Below, piece by piece: positions 42,600 to 53,704 of a stretch of DNA of 64,000 nucleotides. Below the pieces are notes generated by a model. That model was not told where the DNA came from, did not search any database, and saw only the letters and a list, made by a program, of their open reading frames with translations. This DNA is from Caenorhabditis remanei. Its lineage: Eukaryota; Nematoda; Chromadorea; Rhabditida; Rhabditidae. The DNA lies in contig NC_071329.1 of the NCBI RefSeq assembly GCF_010183535.1, positions 18,490,879-18,554,878 on the forward strand, read 5' to 3'. Position 1 is the stretch's first letter. Each line of letters opens with the position of its first letter. A program made the translations under genes and the position numbers.

Positions 42600-45180
42600 G
42601 GAAATCTGAAATTTTTACATTACTTTAGCCGATTTTTCAGATGATCTGGCGCACCTTTGACGCGTTTGAGTCTTAAAACCTCATTTTCAATAAAAAATTT
42701 ACATTTTTGCGCCTAAGGCACGCCAGATTTTTCAAAAACCAAACTTTTGAACAATTTTTGCTGGAAATCTGAAATTTTTTACAAAATTGTGAAAAAATTG
42801 ATGAAAAACGTGAATTTTTCATTGAAAATACACAAAAAACGAGGATTTTTGTCGAAATTTTGGTTGAAAATCGATTTTTTCAAGCAGAAAATGTAAAAAA
42901 TTTCAGATTTCCAGCAAAAATTGTTCAAAAATTTGGTTTTTGGAAAATCTGGCGTGCCTTAGGCGCAAAAATGTAACTTTTTTTATTGAAAATGAGGTTT
43001 TAAGACTCAAACGCGTCAAAGGTGCGCCAGAACCTTGAAAATCGTGTGGTTTTCTACGAATTTTCTATTCGAAACGCGCCAAAGGCACGCCAGATTCCCT
43101 AAAAAACGCATTTCTAAACAATTTTTTGCTGAAAAATTGGGCTGTTCCTTGTCAAAATCGATAGTTTCGACATTTTCTGCTGAAAATGACCACAAAAGCA
43201 GAAAAAATTGGCTCAAAACGCGTTAAAAGTGCGCCAGATCGATTTTGAAGCTGAAAACTGAAATTTTTAACTTGAACAATCGCATAAAATAACAGTTTTT
43301 CAGCGTTTTTAACCCATCTGGCGCACCTTTGACGCATTTTGAAGCGGTTTGAGTGTCTGGCGCACTTTTTGCTCGTTTTTGAGTCATATCTTTTGAATTG
43401 TTCATAGAAAATGAGCTGAAAATGAGGTTTTCGTCGAAAAATTGGTTGAAAATCTTTTTGAGCTAAAAACGCCAAAAAATTACAGATTTTAAACAGAAAT
43501 TGTTCAAAAAATGGTTTTTTTTTGGGAAACCTGGCGTGCCTTTTGCGCGTTTCTCGTCTAGCAAAATGGTTATTTTCAGTCAAAATGATCGTTTTTTTTT
43601 GAATTTAACATGCAATTTTTGGAATTTTGAGCGTTTTGAAATCTTAGAATCGAAAAAATGTGCATTTTTCACTGAAAATTAACGAAGAAAATCTGGAAAA
43701 AAAAAACAGAGAAAAGTAGTAAAATTGCGGCATAAAACCGGTCATAAATCAATAAATTAAAGAAAGATTTTTGAAAAATTATCAATTATTTGAAAAAATC
43801 ATCATTTTGATAACAAAAAAAAGAAAAAAATGCAATATTTCAGAATTTTTACATATAAAAACGCAGCAAGAAAAGAAAAAAGAAAGAAAAAGTGGGAATA
43901 AAACTTATAAAATTGGGGAAAAAAGAGTGGAGATCGAACAAAAAATGGGCTTAAAACGGGAAAATCTATAAATTTAATGGAAAATTAAAGCAAAAAGAGG
44001 AGTTTTCAGCCATGAAATTATGATTTTCAGCCTCAGAGCCAGGATTTTTTCACTGAAAATCATTGTTTTGAGGCTGAAAATGTGGCAAAAAAACCCAGAA
44101 AAAAGGAATTTTCGGGTTAAAAATTGCGATTTTCAGCGTGAAACCCTCGATTTTCAGTCTTAAAACCGCGATTTTTCACCAAAAAACAAAGTTTAAAGCT
44201 GAAAATCGTAATTTTGACTGAAAATCGTGGTTTTTAAGCTGAAAATCATAGTTTCGAGGCCGAAAATGAGGTTTTTAGGCTGAAAATCCTGGTTTTCGGG
44301 GTAAAAAAAAAGGAATTTTTGAGTGAAAAAAAGGAATTTCAAACCAAAATCATGTCTTTTAAAAAAACCTGAAACCAAGATTTTCGACTGAAAACCATAC
44401 TTTTAAGGCCAAAAATGAGATTTTTAAGTTAAAAATCTGGGTTTTCATTCTCAAAACCACTACTTCAAGCTGACAATCTTGGTTGTTGGGTGTTTCAGCT
44501 GAAAAAGCATGATTTTCAGCCTCGAAACAATGATTTTCGGCATAAAAACCATGATTTTTCACTGAAAATCATGGTGTTGAAGCCGAACATAATAGTTTTT
44601 AGGCTGAAAATTATGATTTTTAGGCCAAAAAAGAGTTTTTTAAGCACAAAAACCGGGATTTTAGGCTGAAAACCGAGGTTTTGAGGCTAAAAATTGCAAT
44701 TTTAGTGTGAAAAATAGAGATTTAAGTCGTATTTTCAGCCTCAAAACCATGATTTTGAAGCTGAAAATCTTGATTTTGAGGCTAAAAACCGAAAAATTTG
44801 GTATTTTTAATGAAAAATAGGGGTTTTGAGGCACACAATTATGGATTTCAAGCTGAGAAACCGGAAAATTTAGAATTTTTGGGTGAAAATTAAGGATTTA
44901 AAGTCAAAAATCAGGATTTCTTTCAGAAAAAAAGGATGAATTTTGAACAAAAATAAGGGCTTTGGACTGAAAATCACAATTTCCCCCCTGGAAACCACAG
45001 TTTTAAGAGGAAAATCAAGGTTTTCATCTAAAAATACAGGTTTTGAGGCGGAAAATCATGGTTTTGAGGCTAAAAATGAGATTTTCAGCTTCAAAACCAC
45101 GATTTTAGGCTGAAAATCATAGTTTTTAGGTTAAAAAATGAGGTTTTTGAGGCTAAAAATTGCAATTTTAGGCTGAAAAA
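42600..45180. repeat. Gap between nfyc-1 and A49: family C units, then a short-period array
   Basis: 42640-43560 has family C units in both orientations, including an inverted pair of about 250 bp sharing ACGTGAATTTTTCATTGAAA. From 43980 to 45180 the sequence is a degenerate array with 25-30 base period built from GGCTGAAAATCATGGTTTT. No gene found. Confidence 0.8.
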
Positions 45181-45187
45181 TAGAGAT

Positions 45188-47204
45188 TTAAGTCGTTTTT
45201 CTTGTCACTTTCGGTATAGGCGCCACAAATCCATGATTCGATTCATTAGAAGACGTCGTTCCACCAGCAGATGACGTCGACGGCAAATCAGAATTCGTTT
45301 GTATAATCTGATATTCTACCGTACCCCTTTCCGTTTCATTCTGAATACATTGGAACATCGGTACTACTGTAGGGGGCGTGGCTTTCGGTGGGAGTGGGCG
45401 TGGCTTCTCCACGACGCTCCGCCCACTATTCCAACCAGCTTTTTGAGTCGTAGAATTCCGTCTTTTTGACTGAAAATCTGTGGTTTCCGCTTGTTTCGCC
45501 GGGAGAAAATCGATTAGAAAATCGAATTGTTCAGATTTTTGGACGGCCGTCGCGATATCGGCCTTCTGAAGGATACGACGACGTGCCTCATTCACGTGTT
45601 GCCATCCCATTGCTGTCATTTCTTCGATAAAGAATTCAGCCGCTTGAGCCATGAAGATTGGAGCATCAGAGCCGACGAACTGGAAGAAATATGACTTTTT
45701 CAGTCGAAAATCGGTCAAAAATGAGATTTTTTCACTAAAAATCGTTCAAAAAACTCAATTTTCTGTCGAAAATCACTGGAAAATAGCGTTTTTTTTCCTT
45801 CTTTTTTTCAAAATCAACACTTGATTATCATAGAGCGCACATGCCACGAGCGTTTTCGAACAACAGAAACCATGTTTTTTAAATAGTTTCTAACACATTT
45901 TACTCCAAAATTTCGATCTTTTGGATCAGAGCTGAAAAATCTTTTAAAATCCCCGAATTTTCTAGAGTAAAGATGCCATTTTTAGGCAAAACTGGCATTT
46001 TTCCACTGAAAATGGCTCAAAAATGCTCCAAAAATAGCTTTTCCAGTTAAAAATCGGTCAAAAGTAGTGTTTTAGATTCAAAAACCTCCAAAAAATCGCT
46101 TTTCACTAATTGAAATGGATGAAAAACACTATTAATAGGCAAAAACTAGCATTTTTCGACAGAAAATCGCTCAAAAATGCTCCAAAACTGGTTTTTACTG
46201 TAAAAAATCTCTAAGAAAACATACTTTTAAGACAAAAATCACTGGAAAAATCATTTTAGACTCAAAAAAAAGTCGAAAATGCTCTGAAAATTACGTTTTT
46301 CATGCAAAAGTGACATTTGTTACGCAATTTTTATAGTTTTCTGTACAAAATCGAACGGAAATGAGCAAAATCTCAATTTTGAGTCAAAAATTGCATTTCC
46401 AGCTAAAAAATTATAAAGAAATCCAGGTTTTCGACTGAGAATTGCTTTAAATTGACAAGAAATCATAAAAAAATCGATTTTCCATAGAAAAGTTCAAAAA
46501 TTCGATAAAAAGTTCATTTTTCGAAGTGAAAACACGTTTAAATCGGTTTTCGACAAGCAAATTACGTTTGTAGCTCAAAAAGCCTCGAAAACGACAAATT
46601 GGCTGTTTTCTAGATAAAAAATCGATGAGAAATCGTCATTTTCCCGAGTTTTTGAGCTAAAAAATTCAATTTTCTCCGATTTTTCTCGATTTTCTCCAAT
46701 TTTCTCCATCAAAATCTTCAAATCCTCACAACATGATGCACATCCTCATCGATTTTCATAATTTTCTTGACTCTAGCCATGGGAACACTCATATTCTTCG
46801 ATTTCGTTCGCATTTCCTCCAGACCCAACGCCTCCATTTTCCGTTTTCTCGTTATCCAAAAATCTTCCGTCATTTCTTTCATCGTAGCAAACATGGGCGG
46901 TGCAATCGCATCGTTTATAGTGCCATGCGGGTAAGTTTGTACCACTCGCGCCTGCGGTTTCTTCTTTTGTGCGGCATTTGGGCGATTTTTTTGGAAATTC
47001 ATGGGATTTGGCTGGAAAATCGATATTTTCGGGTTAAAATCATGCTGAAAATGGCTTAAAACCGTGTATGGTTGCTCGGTTTGCTCCACACTCGCCACGA
47101 ATTCCACCGAATTTCCTCTTTCTGGGGGGCTCTGCTAAAAACTGGATTTTTATACGAATTTTCCCAAAATTTTTACTTACAGTCTCTTCCGAAAATTCCT
47201 CCAT
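45188..47204 (-). CDS. nfyc-1: Nuclear transcription factor Y subunit gamma (NF-YC)
   Basis: NF-YC pairs with NF-YB through a histone fold and, with NF-YA, binds CCAAT boxes. Exons: 47204-47181, 47134-47063, 47011-46730 and 45679-45188; all phase 0, totalling 870 nt or 289 residues. Exon 3 ends with MSVPMARVKKIMKIDEDVHH and exon 4 begins FVGSDAPIFMAQAAEFFIEE, together the first helices of the histone fold. RRRILQKADIATAVQKSEQF and DFLIDFLP complete it, matching the family's KRRTLQRNDIA and QFDFLID motifs. The C-terminal 100 residues are Pro/Ser/Thr-rich and end APIPKVTRKTT. The N-terminal 100 residues are not conserved. It is divergent from rpt-4, with 1.26 kb between the start codons. Exons 1-3 lie between the arms of a large inverted duplication. 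Confidence 0.88.
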
Positions 47205-48290
47205 CACTATATATCCTTGAAAAATTAGAAAATTTCAGCAAAAACAAGCTAGAATCAAGTTTTTAGACTCTAAAATTCCTTATTACCTAACTGTCGTCAA
47301 GTCTGACGCATTGTACGCAGCTGACACCGTCACGCGCAAATGCAGAATGTTGCAAACGCGCTCTGATGGACACGATGACAATTTAATTTTTATTTTTCAT
47401 TTCCCGCGATTTTTCCGGTTTTTTCGTGATTTTTTGAGGTAAAAATGCAGTTTTTGTTGATTTTTTGCAATTTTGAGGTGTAAAAATCATAAATTCACCT
47501 AGAAAACTGATAATTTTCGGGCTTCCTGCTGTAATTTTGGTCAAGATTTTCTTAAAACGAAAACCGACAGATTTTGACCAAGTTTTCTTGTTTTATGCTG
47601 TATTTTCTGTGAATTTATTGATTTCTGGGTGTTTTACAATTGAAAATCTATGTAAAACCTGCCAGAAATCAGATTTTTCTTGATTTTTGCTGTTATTTGT
47701 CATCATTTTTGATTTTCGCTCAATTTTGCTCATTTAAGGACATTTTTCAGCGGTTTTTGTCAATTTTGAGCTGAAAAAGGCGATTTTCTGACTTAAATTT
47801 GCGATTTTTGCTTAGTTTGGTGCAATTTCGAACAGAAAACTACATTTTCTAACGGAAATACCCCTGACCGATTTTTGACTGGAGAAACTATTTTTGGAGC
47901 ATTTTCGAGCGATTTCAAGTCTGAAATTGGCGTTTTTTATCAATTTCAATCAGAGAATGTGATTTTTGAACCGGTTTTTGAGGTTTTTGAATCTAAAACG
48001 CTACTTTTGACCGATTTTTAACTGGAAAATCTATTTTTGAGCCATTTTCAGTGGAAAAATGTCAGTTTTGCCTTAAAAATGACATCTTTACTCTAGAAAA
48101 ATTCGGGTTTTTAAAAGATTTTTCAGCTCTGATCCAAAAATCGTAATTTTGGAGTAAAAAGTGTTAGAAACTGCTCAAAAACATGGTTTCTGTTGTTCGA
48201 AAACGCATCCAACTCTGTTTTTTTTTCCAAACTCCTGTGAATTGTGGCATGTGCGCTCTGTTGATAATCAAGTGTTGATTTCGTCGTTTT
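45810..48290. repeat. Large inverted duplication flanking nfyc-1 exons 1-3
   Basis: The left arm about 45810-46240 lies in nfyc-1 intron 3 and the right arm about 47830-48290 in the nfyc-1/rpt-4 gap. Matching pieces include TTCGAACAACAGAAACCATG and GTTTTAGATTCAAAAACCTC on the left, with their complements on the right. Arms exceed 400 bp; the right arm has a small insertion near 48205-48240. Spacer about 1.6 kb. Confidence 0.85.
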
Positions 48291-48461
48291 CCGATTAAAA
48301 TGACAAAGTTAACGTCAGATTATCATTAGAGCGCATTTGCCACTCTGATGCGGAAGCTATGCCCAAATTTTTATGGAATCTCACGTTTTTGTGTCATTTT
48401 TCCTTCATTTTCTTCGAATTTTCACTATTTTTCCTCCATTTTCATCATTTTTTTGCAGAAA
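47205..48461. promoter_or_regulatory. Shared upstream region of nfyc-1 and rpt-4
   Basis: This is the only sequence between two divergently transcribed conserved genes, so promoters for both must lie here. No clear TATA box was found. Most of 47830-48290 is one arm of an inverted duplication whose other arm is in nfyc-1 intron 3. A family B hairpin (48245-48350) ends about 110 bases before the rpt-4 ATG. Confidence 0.4.
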
Positions 48462-51400
48462 ATGGTCGAGCCAACGGGACCAGAAGTCGTCGTCGACGAG
48501 CGTACCAAAGCGCTCAACAACTACCGCCGAAAACTGGCCGAATGCCGTGACATCGAGCAAAAGCTGAAAGATTTGCGGAAGAAAGAGAGCGAACTGACAA
48601 AACAATTCGATAAATCGGAGAACGACATCAAATCGTTGCAATCCGTCGGACAGATTGTCGGAGAGGTGTTGAAGCAACTTTCAGAGGAGAAATTCATTGT
48701 GAAGGCGACGAATGGACCACGTTATGTCGTCGGATGTCGTCGTTCGATCAATAAGGAGGAATTGAAGCAGGGAACGAGAGTCGCGTTGGATATGACCACT
48801 CTTACCATCATGTTAGTACAGAAATCGTGATTTTTCGACGTCTGGGGCGTCTTTGGCGCGGATTTTGATCTAAACATCGCATCAAAGTTGGTCAAAAACT
48901 CAATTTTCGCGTTTTTCCTGAAAACCCGAGGGCTGGCGTGTCTTTGGCGCATTTTCCCTGAAAAACCGAAGGCTGGCGTCTCTTTGGCGCGTTTTTCCCT
49001 GAAAATCCGACGACTGGCGTGTCTTTGGCGCATTTTTCCTGAAAAACCGAAGGCTGGCGTGTCTTTGACGCGTTTTCGTTGAAAAACCGAAGACTGGCAT
49101 CTCTTTGGCGCGTTTTCCCTGAAAAACTGATGGCTGGCGTGTCTTTAACGCGTTTTTCCTTTAAAACCCAAAGGCTGTCGTCTCTTTGGCGCGTTTTTCC
49201 TGAAAAACCGAAGGCTGGCGTGTTTTTGGCGCGTTTTCTGCTTTTTCGAGTAGGTTTGAGATTAGCTGGCGTGTCATTTGCGCGCTTTCTATCTCTAGCT
49301 GGCGTGTTTTTGACGCGTTTTTCAGTTTGCTGGGGCGTCTTAAGCGCGTTTCCAGAGCAATGAAACCGAGATGCTGGCGTGCCATTGACGCTTTTCGGCT
49401 GTGTTTCGAAGTCTAGAATCGGTGAGAGACACACCAGACTTCCCCCTATCATCTTCTCTGCTCAAAAACCCGAATGACGCAAATAGAGTCGCGCCTAATT
49501 AATTGACTTAATTAACTCAATTAGGCGTCTCTTTCGCTGAAACCAAGTCAGACGGGGGGTCATGGGTCTCTCCGTGACATTTCCATAAAAAGAGCCCTGA
49601 AATTGGATTTTCAGCTCAAAACACACTCATTCTCAATTTTGCTCGAGAAGGCAGAAAACGCGCCAAAGACACGCCAGCCATCGGGTTTTCAGGGAAAACG
49701 AGCCAAAGACACGCCAGCCATCGGGTTTTTGAGCAGAAAACACGCCAAAGACACGCCAGCTATCGGGTTTTCAGGGAAAACGCGCCAAAGACACGCCAGC
49801 CATCGGGTTTTTGAGCAGAAAACGCGCAAAAGACACGCCAGTCTTCCGGTTTTCAGGGAAAAACACGCAAAAAAGACGCCAGTGTTTCCCATTTCTCCAG
49901 AAATTCTCACTCAATTTTCAATTTTCAGGCGGCAACTGCCCCGTGAAGTCGACCCACTCGTCTACAAAATGTCTCACGAAGACCCGGGAAACATCAGCTA
50001 CTCGGACGTCGGAGGGCTCGCCGAGCAAATTCGTGAGCTTCGTGAAGTCGTCGAGCTGCCCCTCATCAATCCGGAACTCTTCCGCCGTGTCGGAATCACT
50101 CCACCCAAAGGATGTCTTCTATTCGGACCGCCCGGAACCGGAAAAACACTTTTGGCGCGTGCAGTGGCGTCTCAATTGGATTGTAATTTCCTGAAAGTTG
50201 TGTCCTCCGCTATCGTCGATAAATACATTGGAGAATCGGCGAGAATGATCAGAGAAATGTTTAATTACGCCAGAGATCATCAGCCTTGCATTGTATTTAT
50301 GGATGAAATCGATGCGATCGGTGGACGCCGTTTCTCGGAGGGAACGTCGGCGGATCGAGAGATTCAACGGACTCTTATGGAGCTTCTCAATCAGTTGGAC
50401 GGATTCGATTCGCTTGGAAAAGTGAAGGTTATTATGGCGACGAATCGACCGGATACGTTGGATCCGGCACTTCTTCGTCCTGGACGACTCGATAGAAAGA
50501 TTGAAATCGGATTGCCGAATGAGCAATCGAGACTTGAGATTCTGAAGATCCATTCGAATAAGATTACGAAGCATGGAGAGATTGATTTTGAGGCGGTTGT
50601 TAAGTTGTCGGATGGATTCTCGGCGGCGGATTTGAGAAATGTGTGCACTGAAGCGGGTACGGATGGAAGAAAATCGCTAAAAATAGGCAGAAAATAGATA
50701 AAATAGATAGGATAAATGTTCAAAGACTCAGAATTGAACCATCTGAAGCTTAAAATAACTGAAAAATCACTTAGAAATCTGAATTTTAATCCGGTTCCAG
50801 TTTTCAGTGGGAAATCATATTTTGGGGCTGAAAAAAACGGGAAATTTCGGTCAAAAATAGTTTTAGGGTCGAAATTTGCGATTTTTCCTTTTTAAAAAGA
50901 TGATTTTTGAGCAGAAACGGGATTTTTAAGTGAAAAGTTACGTGCTTCTGTGAAAAACTAGGATTTTGGTGTTGAAAACCATGAAAAAAAAGTACAAAAT
51001 CGTGATTTTCCTCTGAAAACTGCAATTTTGAGGCGTAAATACTAATGTTCTGGCTGAAAATGTGGGAAAACCGGATTTAATAGACAGAGTTCAGCTAAAA
51101 CAGGCATTTTCAGCCAGAAAAATAGTGAGTAAAGCTGAAAATTGCAGTTTTAACAGGAAAAAAACGATTTCATATTGCGAAAATGACGAAAATTATAATC
51201 TCTCGAGATTTAGAGCCAAAAATTAAGGTTTTCAGTGGAAAAACTTGATTTTTGGCTTTAAATCTTGAGAGATTGTGATTTTCCCCATTTCCGCAATATG
51301 AAGTCGTTTTTTTCCTGAAAAAGACAGAAAATTGAGATTTTTTGCTGAAAAAGTGTTTTTCAGCCTAAAATTCTTGAAAAAGTGCCCTTGACGCCTATTT

Positions 51401-51760
51401 CATGTCTGGCGCTCCTATGGCGCGTTTTTGTTTGGCTGGGGCATCGTTAGCGCTTTTCAGGACGGAAAATTGTATTTATTGGAAGTCAGGGGCGCATTCA
51501 GCGCGATTATGAGACCTAGAAGTGTCTGGCGTGTTTCATACGCGTTTTTCTAGAATTTTGAGTGGTTTTGAACAAACTGGGGCGCCTTTGGCGCGTTAAA
51601 CTTCTCATTTTTTATGTCGAAATCATCAAATCTTCTTTCAGGAATGTTCGCAATCCGTGCTGAACGTGAGTTCGTCATCGACGAGGACTTCATGAAGGCC
51701 GTCCGTAAAGTTGGTGATGCGAAGCGTCTCGAGTCGAAACTCGACTACAAACCAGTCTAA
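48462..51760 (+). CDS. rpt-4: 26S proteasome regulatory ATPase Rpt4 (PSMC6)
   Basis: Rpt4 is one of the six AAA+ ATPases in the base of the 19S regulatory particle, which unfolds ubiquitinated substrates. Exons: 48462-48811, 49929-50656 and 51642-51760; phases agree and give 398 residues, close to the family's 389. Residues about 20-65 form the N-terminal coiled coil. An OB-fold region follows ([19 protein letters not shown]). Walker A GPPGTGKT is at 183-190, Walker [10 protein letters not shown] at 237-245, and the arginine-finger segment reads [20 protein letters not shown]. The C-terminus is KLDYKPV, without an HbYX motif, as in other Rpt4 proteins. The start ATG lies 3 bases after TTTTTTGCAG, a likely trans-splice site. 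Intron 1 is a tandem array of family C repeats. Confidence 0.97.
48835..49420. repeat. 41-bp tandem array (family C), rpt-4 intron 1
   Basis: About a dozen units reading CTGGCGTGTCTTTGGCGCGT then TTTTCCCTGAAAAACCGAAGG. Period close to 41 bases in the first half, looser later. The intron starts a few bases before the array. Confidence 0.9.
49430..49560 (+). repeat. Left member of a distant inverted pair (partner 52235-52345)
   Basis: Contains CGAATGACGCAAATAGAGTC, a palindromic TTAATTAACTCAATTAGGCG core and TTTCGCTGAAACC. The partner in the downstream gene's intron reads the same in reverse complement. The two are 2.7 kb apart and bracket rpt-4 exons 2-3 and exon 1 of the next gene. Confidence 0.8.
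49650..49895. repeat. Reverse-oriented family C array, rpt-4 intron 1
   Basis: Five or six units of CGCCAAAGACACGCCAGCCA then TCGGGTTTTCAGGGAAAA, the reverse complement of the array at 48835-49420, ending about 30 bases before exon 2. Confidence 0.9.
50700..51640. repeat. rpt-4 intron 2: AT-rich sequence, a hairpin and family C units
   Basis: 51168-51320 is a hairpin: ATTTCATATTGCGAAAATGA pairs with a segment containing CGCAATATGAAGTCGTTTTT, and AATCTCTCGAGATTTAGAGC with GGCTTTAAATCTTGAGAGATT-like sequence. Four family C units follow at 51380-51600. No extra exon. Confidence 0.7.
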
Positions 51761-51983
51761 TTTATTTATCTCCTCTTTTTCCCCTCAATGTTTTATCCCC
51801 GTTTTGATTTCTCTGTGTAAAAAGAAGAAAATTCCCCATAAATTATTATTTTTCCCCCGATTTTTAGCCAATTTTGACCTTTTTTGAGCATTTTTTGAGA
51901 GTTTTTCCACCTCTTTCACCTATTTTCAGCATTTTCAGCCTAATTTTCACCCCTCAAACCTATATATTAACCCCTCTGAAAGT

Positions 51984-53704
51984 ATGCAGGGCTATCCATC
52001 GATGGCCTCTACAAGCACCAAATCGGCGGTCGCTCGAATCACTGGAATCCCATATTCGGACATTGATGAGCTCGAAACCGTGAGAATACCAAAGGAGGAG
52101 CAAGACGCTGTGCTCGCAGAAATCGCGAGGATTCAGAAGGCGGAGAACCGAAAAAAACGAGAAAAAGGAGGTTCGAATCCCTCTTTTGAGCTGAAAATCG
52201 GCTGAAAATCCGATTAATTTTGGCTGAAAATGTCACTGACTCGGTTTCAGCGGAAGAGAGACGCCTAATTGAGTTAATTAACTTAATTAACTCAACGCGA
52301 CTATTTGCGTCATTCGGTTTTTTGAGCAGAGAAACCCGTCTGGCGTGTCTTTGACGCGTTTTTCCCTGAAAACCTGAAGTCTGGCGTCTTTTTGGCGCGT
52401 TTTCCTCTGAAACCCCGAAGACTGGTGTGTCGTTGCCGCCGTTTTCCCTGAAAACCCGATGTCTGGCGTGTCATTGGCGTGTTTTTCCGAGAAAACCCGA
52501 ATCCTGGCGTGCCTTTGGCGCGTTTTCTGCAAAATTTCGGAAGAACTGGAAGCTGGGGTGCCGTTGACGCGTTTTCTACCTTCTCGAGTGGAATTGAGAT
52601 CGTCTGGCGCGACTTTGGCGCGTTTTTCGCATTATAAATCCAAAAATGTCGTATTTTTGGTGTAAAATGCATGATTTTTCAGATTTTTTCCATAAAAATT
52701 CAGAATTTTCAGCCTGCTGGAAAAGCAGGAGAGCCGCCTCAAGCCGATCATCAATAAATTTAAAATTTATTAAAAAAGTGAGAAATATTGCATGATTTCT
52801 GTTCGATTTTGTGAAATTTTTATGAAAATTCCACAGAAACGCGCCAACGGCGCGCCAGACACATTCAGAGCTAAAATCGCGCCGAATGTGCCCCTGACTT
52901 CTTATAAATACAAATTTTCCTCCTGAAAAAGCGCTAACGACGCCCCAGCCAAACAAAAACGCGCCATTGGAGCGCCAGACATGAAATAGGCGTCAAAGGC
53001 ACGCCAGACACTAAACATCTTCCCGAACAACGCGTCCAAGGCGCCCCAGTTTTTACCGAAATTCTTGAATTTCATAGACAAAACGCGCCAAAGGCACGCC
53101 AGACAGTGTTTCCGATAGATGAAAAAGCGTAAATGGCACGCCAGAATCCCCTTCCGTGTATTTCAAATCGCGTCTAAAGTGCCCCAGCCACCTTACAATT
53201 GTTTCAAATTGCGCGTCTAAGGCGCCCCACATTCCCACCAAATATTTCAAATCGCGTCAACGGCACACCAGCCATTGCTATTGTTTCAAATCGCGCGTCT
53301 GAGGCGCGCCAGTCCCCTTCCAAATACTTCAAATTGCGTCAAAGGCGCCCCAGATTTCCATCAAAACTCTTGAATTTCTTAGAGAAACGCGTCAAAGGTG
53401 CGCCAGCCTCCTCGCAATCACTTTAAATCGCGTCAAAGGCGCGCCAGCATGTAAAAATTTCTGATTTTTCCAGACGAAACCAGCTGTCACCTTCGCCCCG
53501 CCCACCACGTCTTCTACTCATATCTCCAAATCTTCGTCTCCATCAAAAGAAGCTCCGCCCCCTCCTCCTCCATCGTCAACGTCTTCTGGGTCTTCTGAAG
53601 ACTTCGCCCGTCAATTGGCACTATTCGAATCGGGAACTCCGCTGAAATGTGTCAGAATTCCGAAAAGAGAGCAACATCACGCTAAAATGGTCATTTATGG
53701 ATGA
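51984..53704 (+). CDS. Small unrecognised gene downstream of rpt-4
   Basis: Exon 1 (51984-about 52170) starts MQGYPSMASTSTKSAVARIT and includes DELETVRIPKEEQDAVLAEI, then a basic helix ending KKREKG. Exon 2 (53474-53704) begins TKPAVTFAPPTTSSTHISKS, is Ser/Pro-rich, then reads DFARQLALFESGTPLKCVRI followed by PKREQHHAKMVIYG and a stop. The motif VRIPKxEQ thus occurs once in each exon. The start lies 223 bases after the rpt-4 stop, with TTTTCAG acceptors about 45-60 bases before the ATG, consistent with a downstream operon gene. The donor GTTCGA leaves one base while the exon 2 frame needs none, so either a middle exon is missing or the acceptor is the weaker CCAG at 53483-53486. No known domain is recognised. 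Confidence 0.6.
52235..52345 (-). repeat. Right member of the distant inverted pair
   Basis: GGTTTCAGCGGAAGAGAGAC, CGCCTAATTGAGTTAATTAA and GACTATTTGCGTCATTCGG match the left member at 49430-49560 on the other strand, at about 85-90 percent by eye. Confidence 0.8.
52330..53455. repeat. Family C arrays in the intron of the gene downstream of rpt-4
   Basis: Forward units (52340-52620) and reverse units (52835-53450) meet around 52650-52830, again giving an inverted arrangement. Reverse units near the end read AAATCGCGTCAAAGGCGCGCC. Confidence 0.85.

Noticed and set aside
48892..49452. 186-residue minus-strand open frame in rpt-4 intron 1
   Set aside because: It is made only of the 41-bp repeat read in a stop-free frame (RQRHAS/KTRQ repeats).
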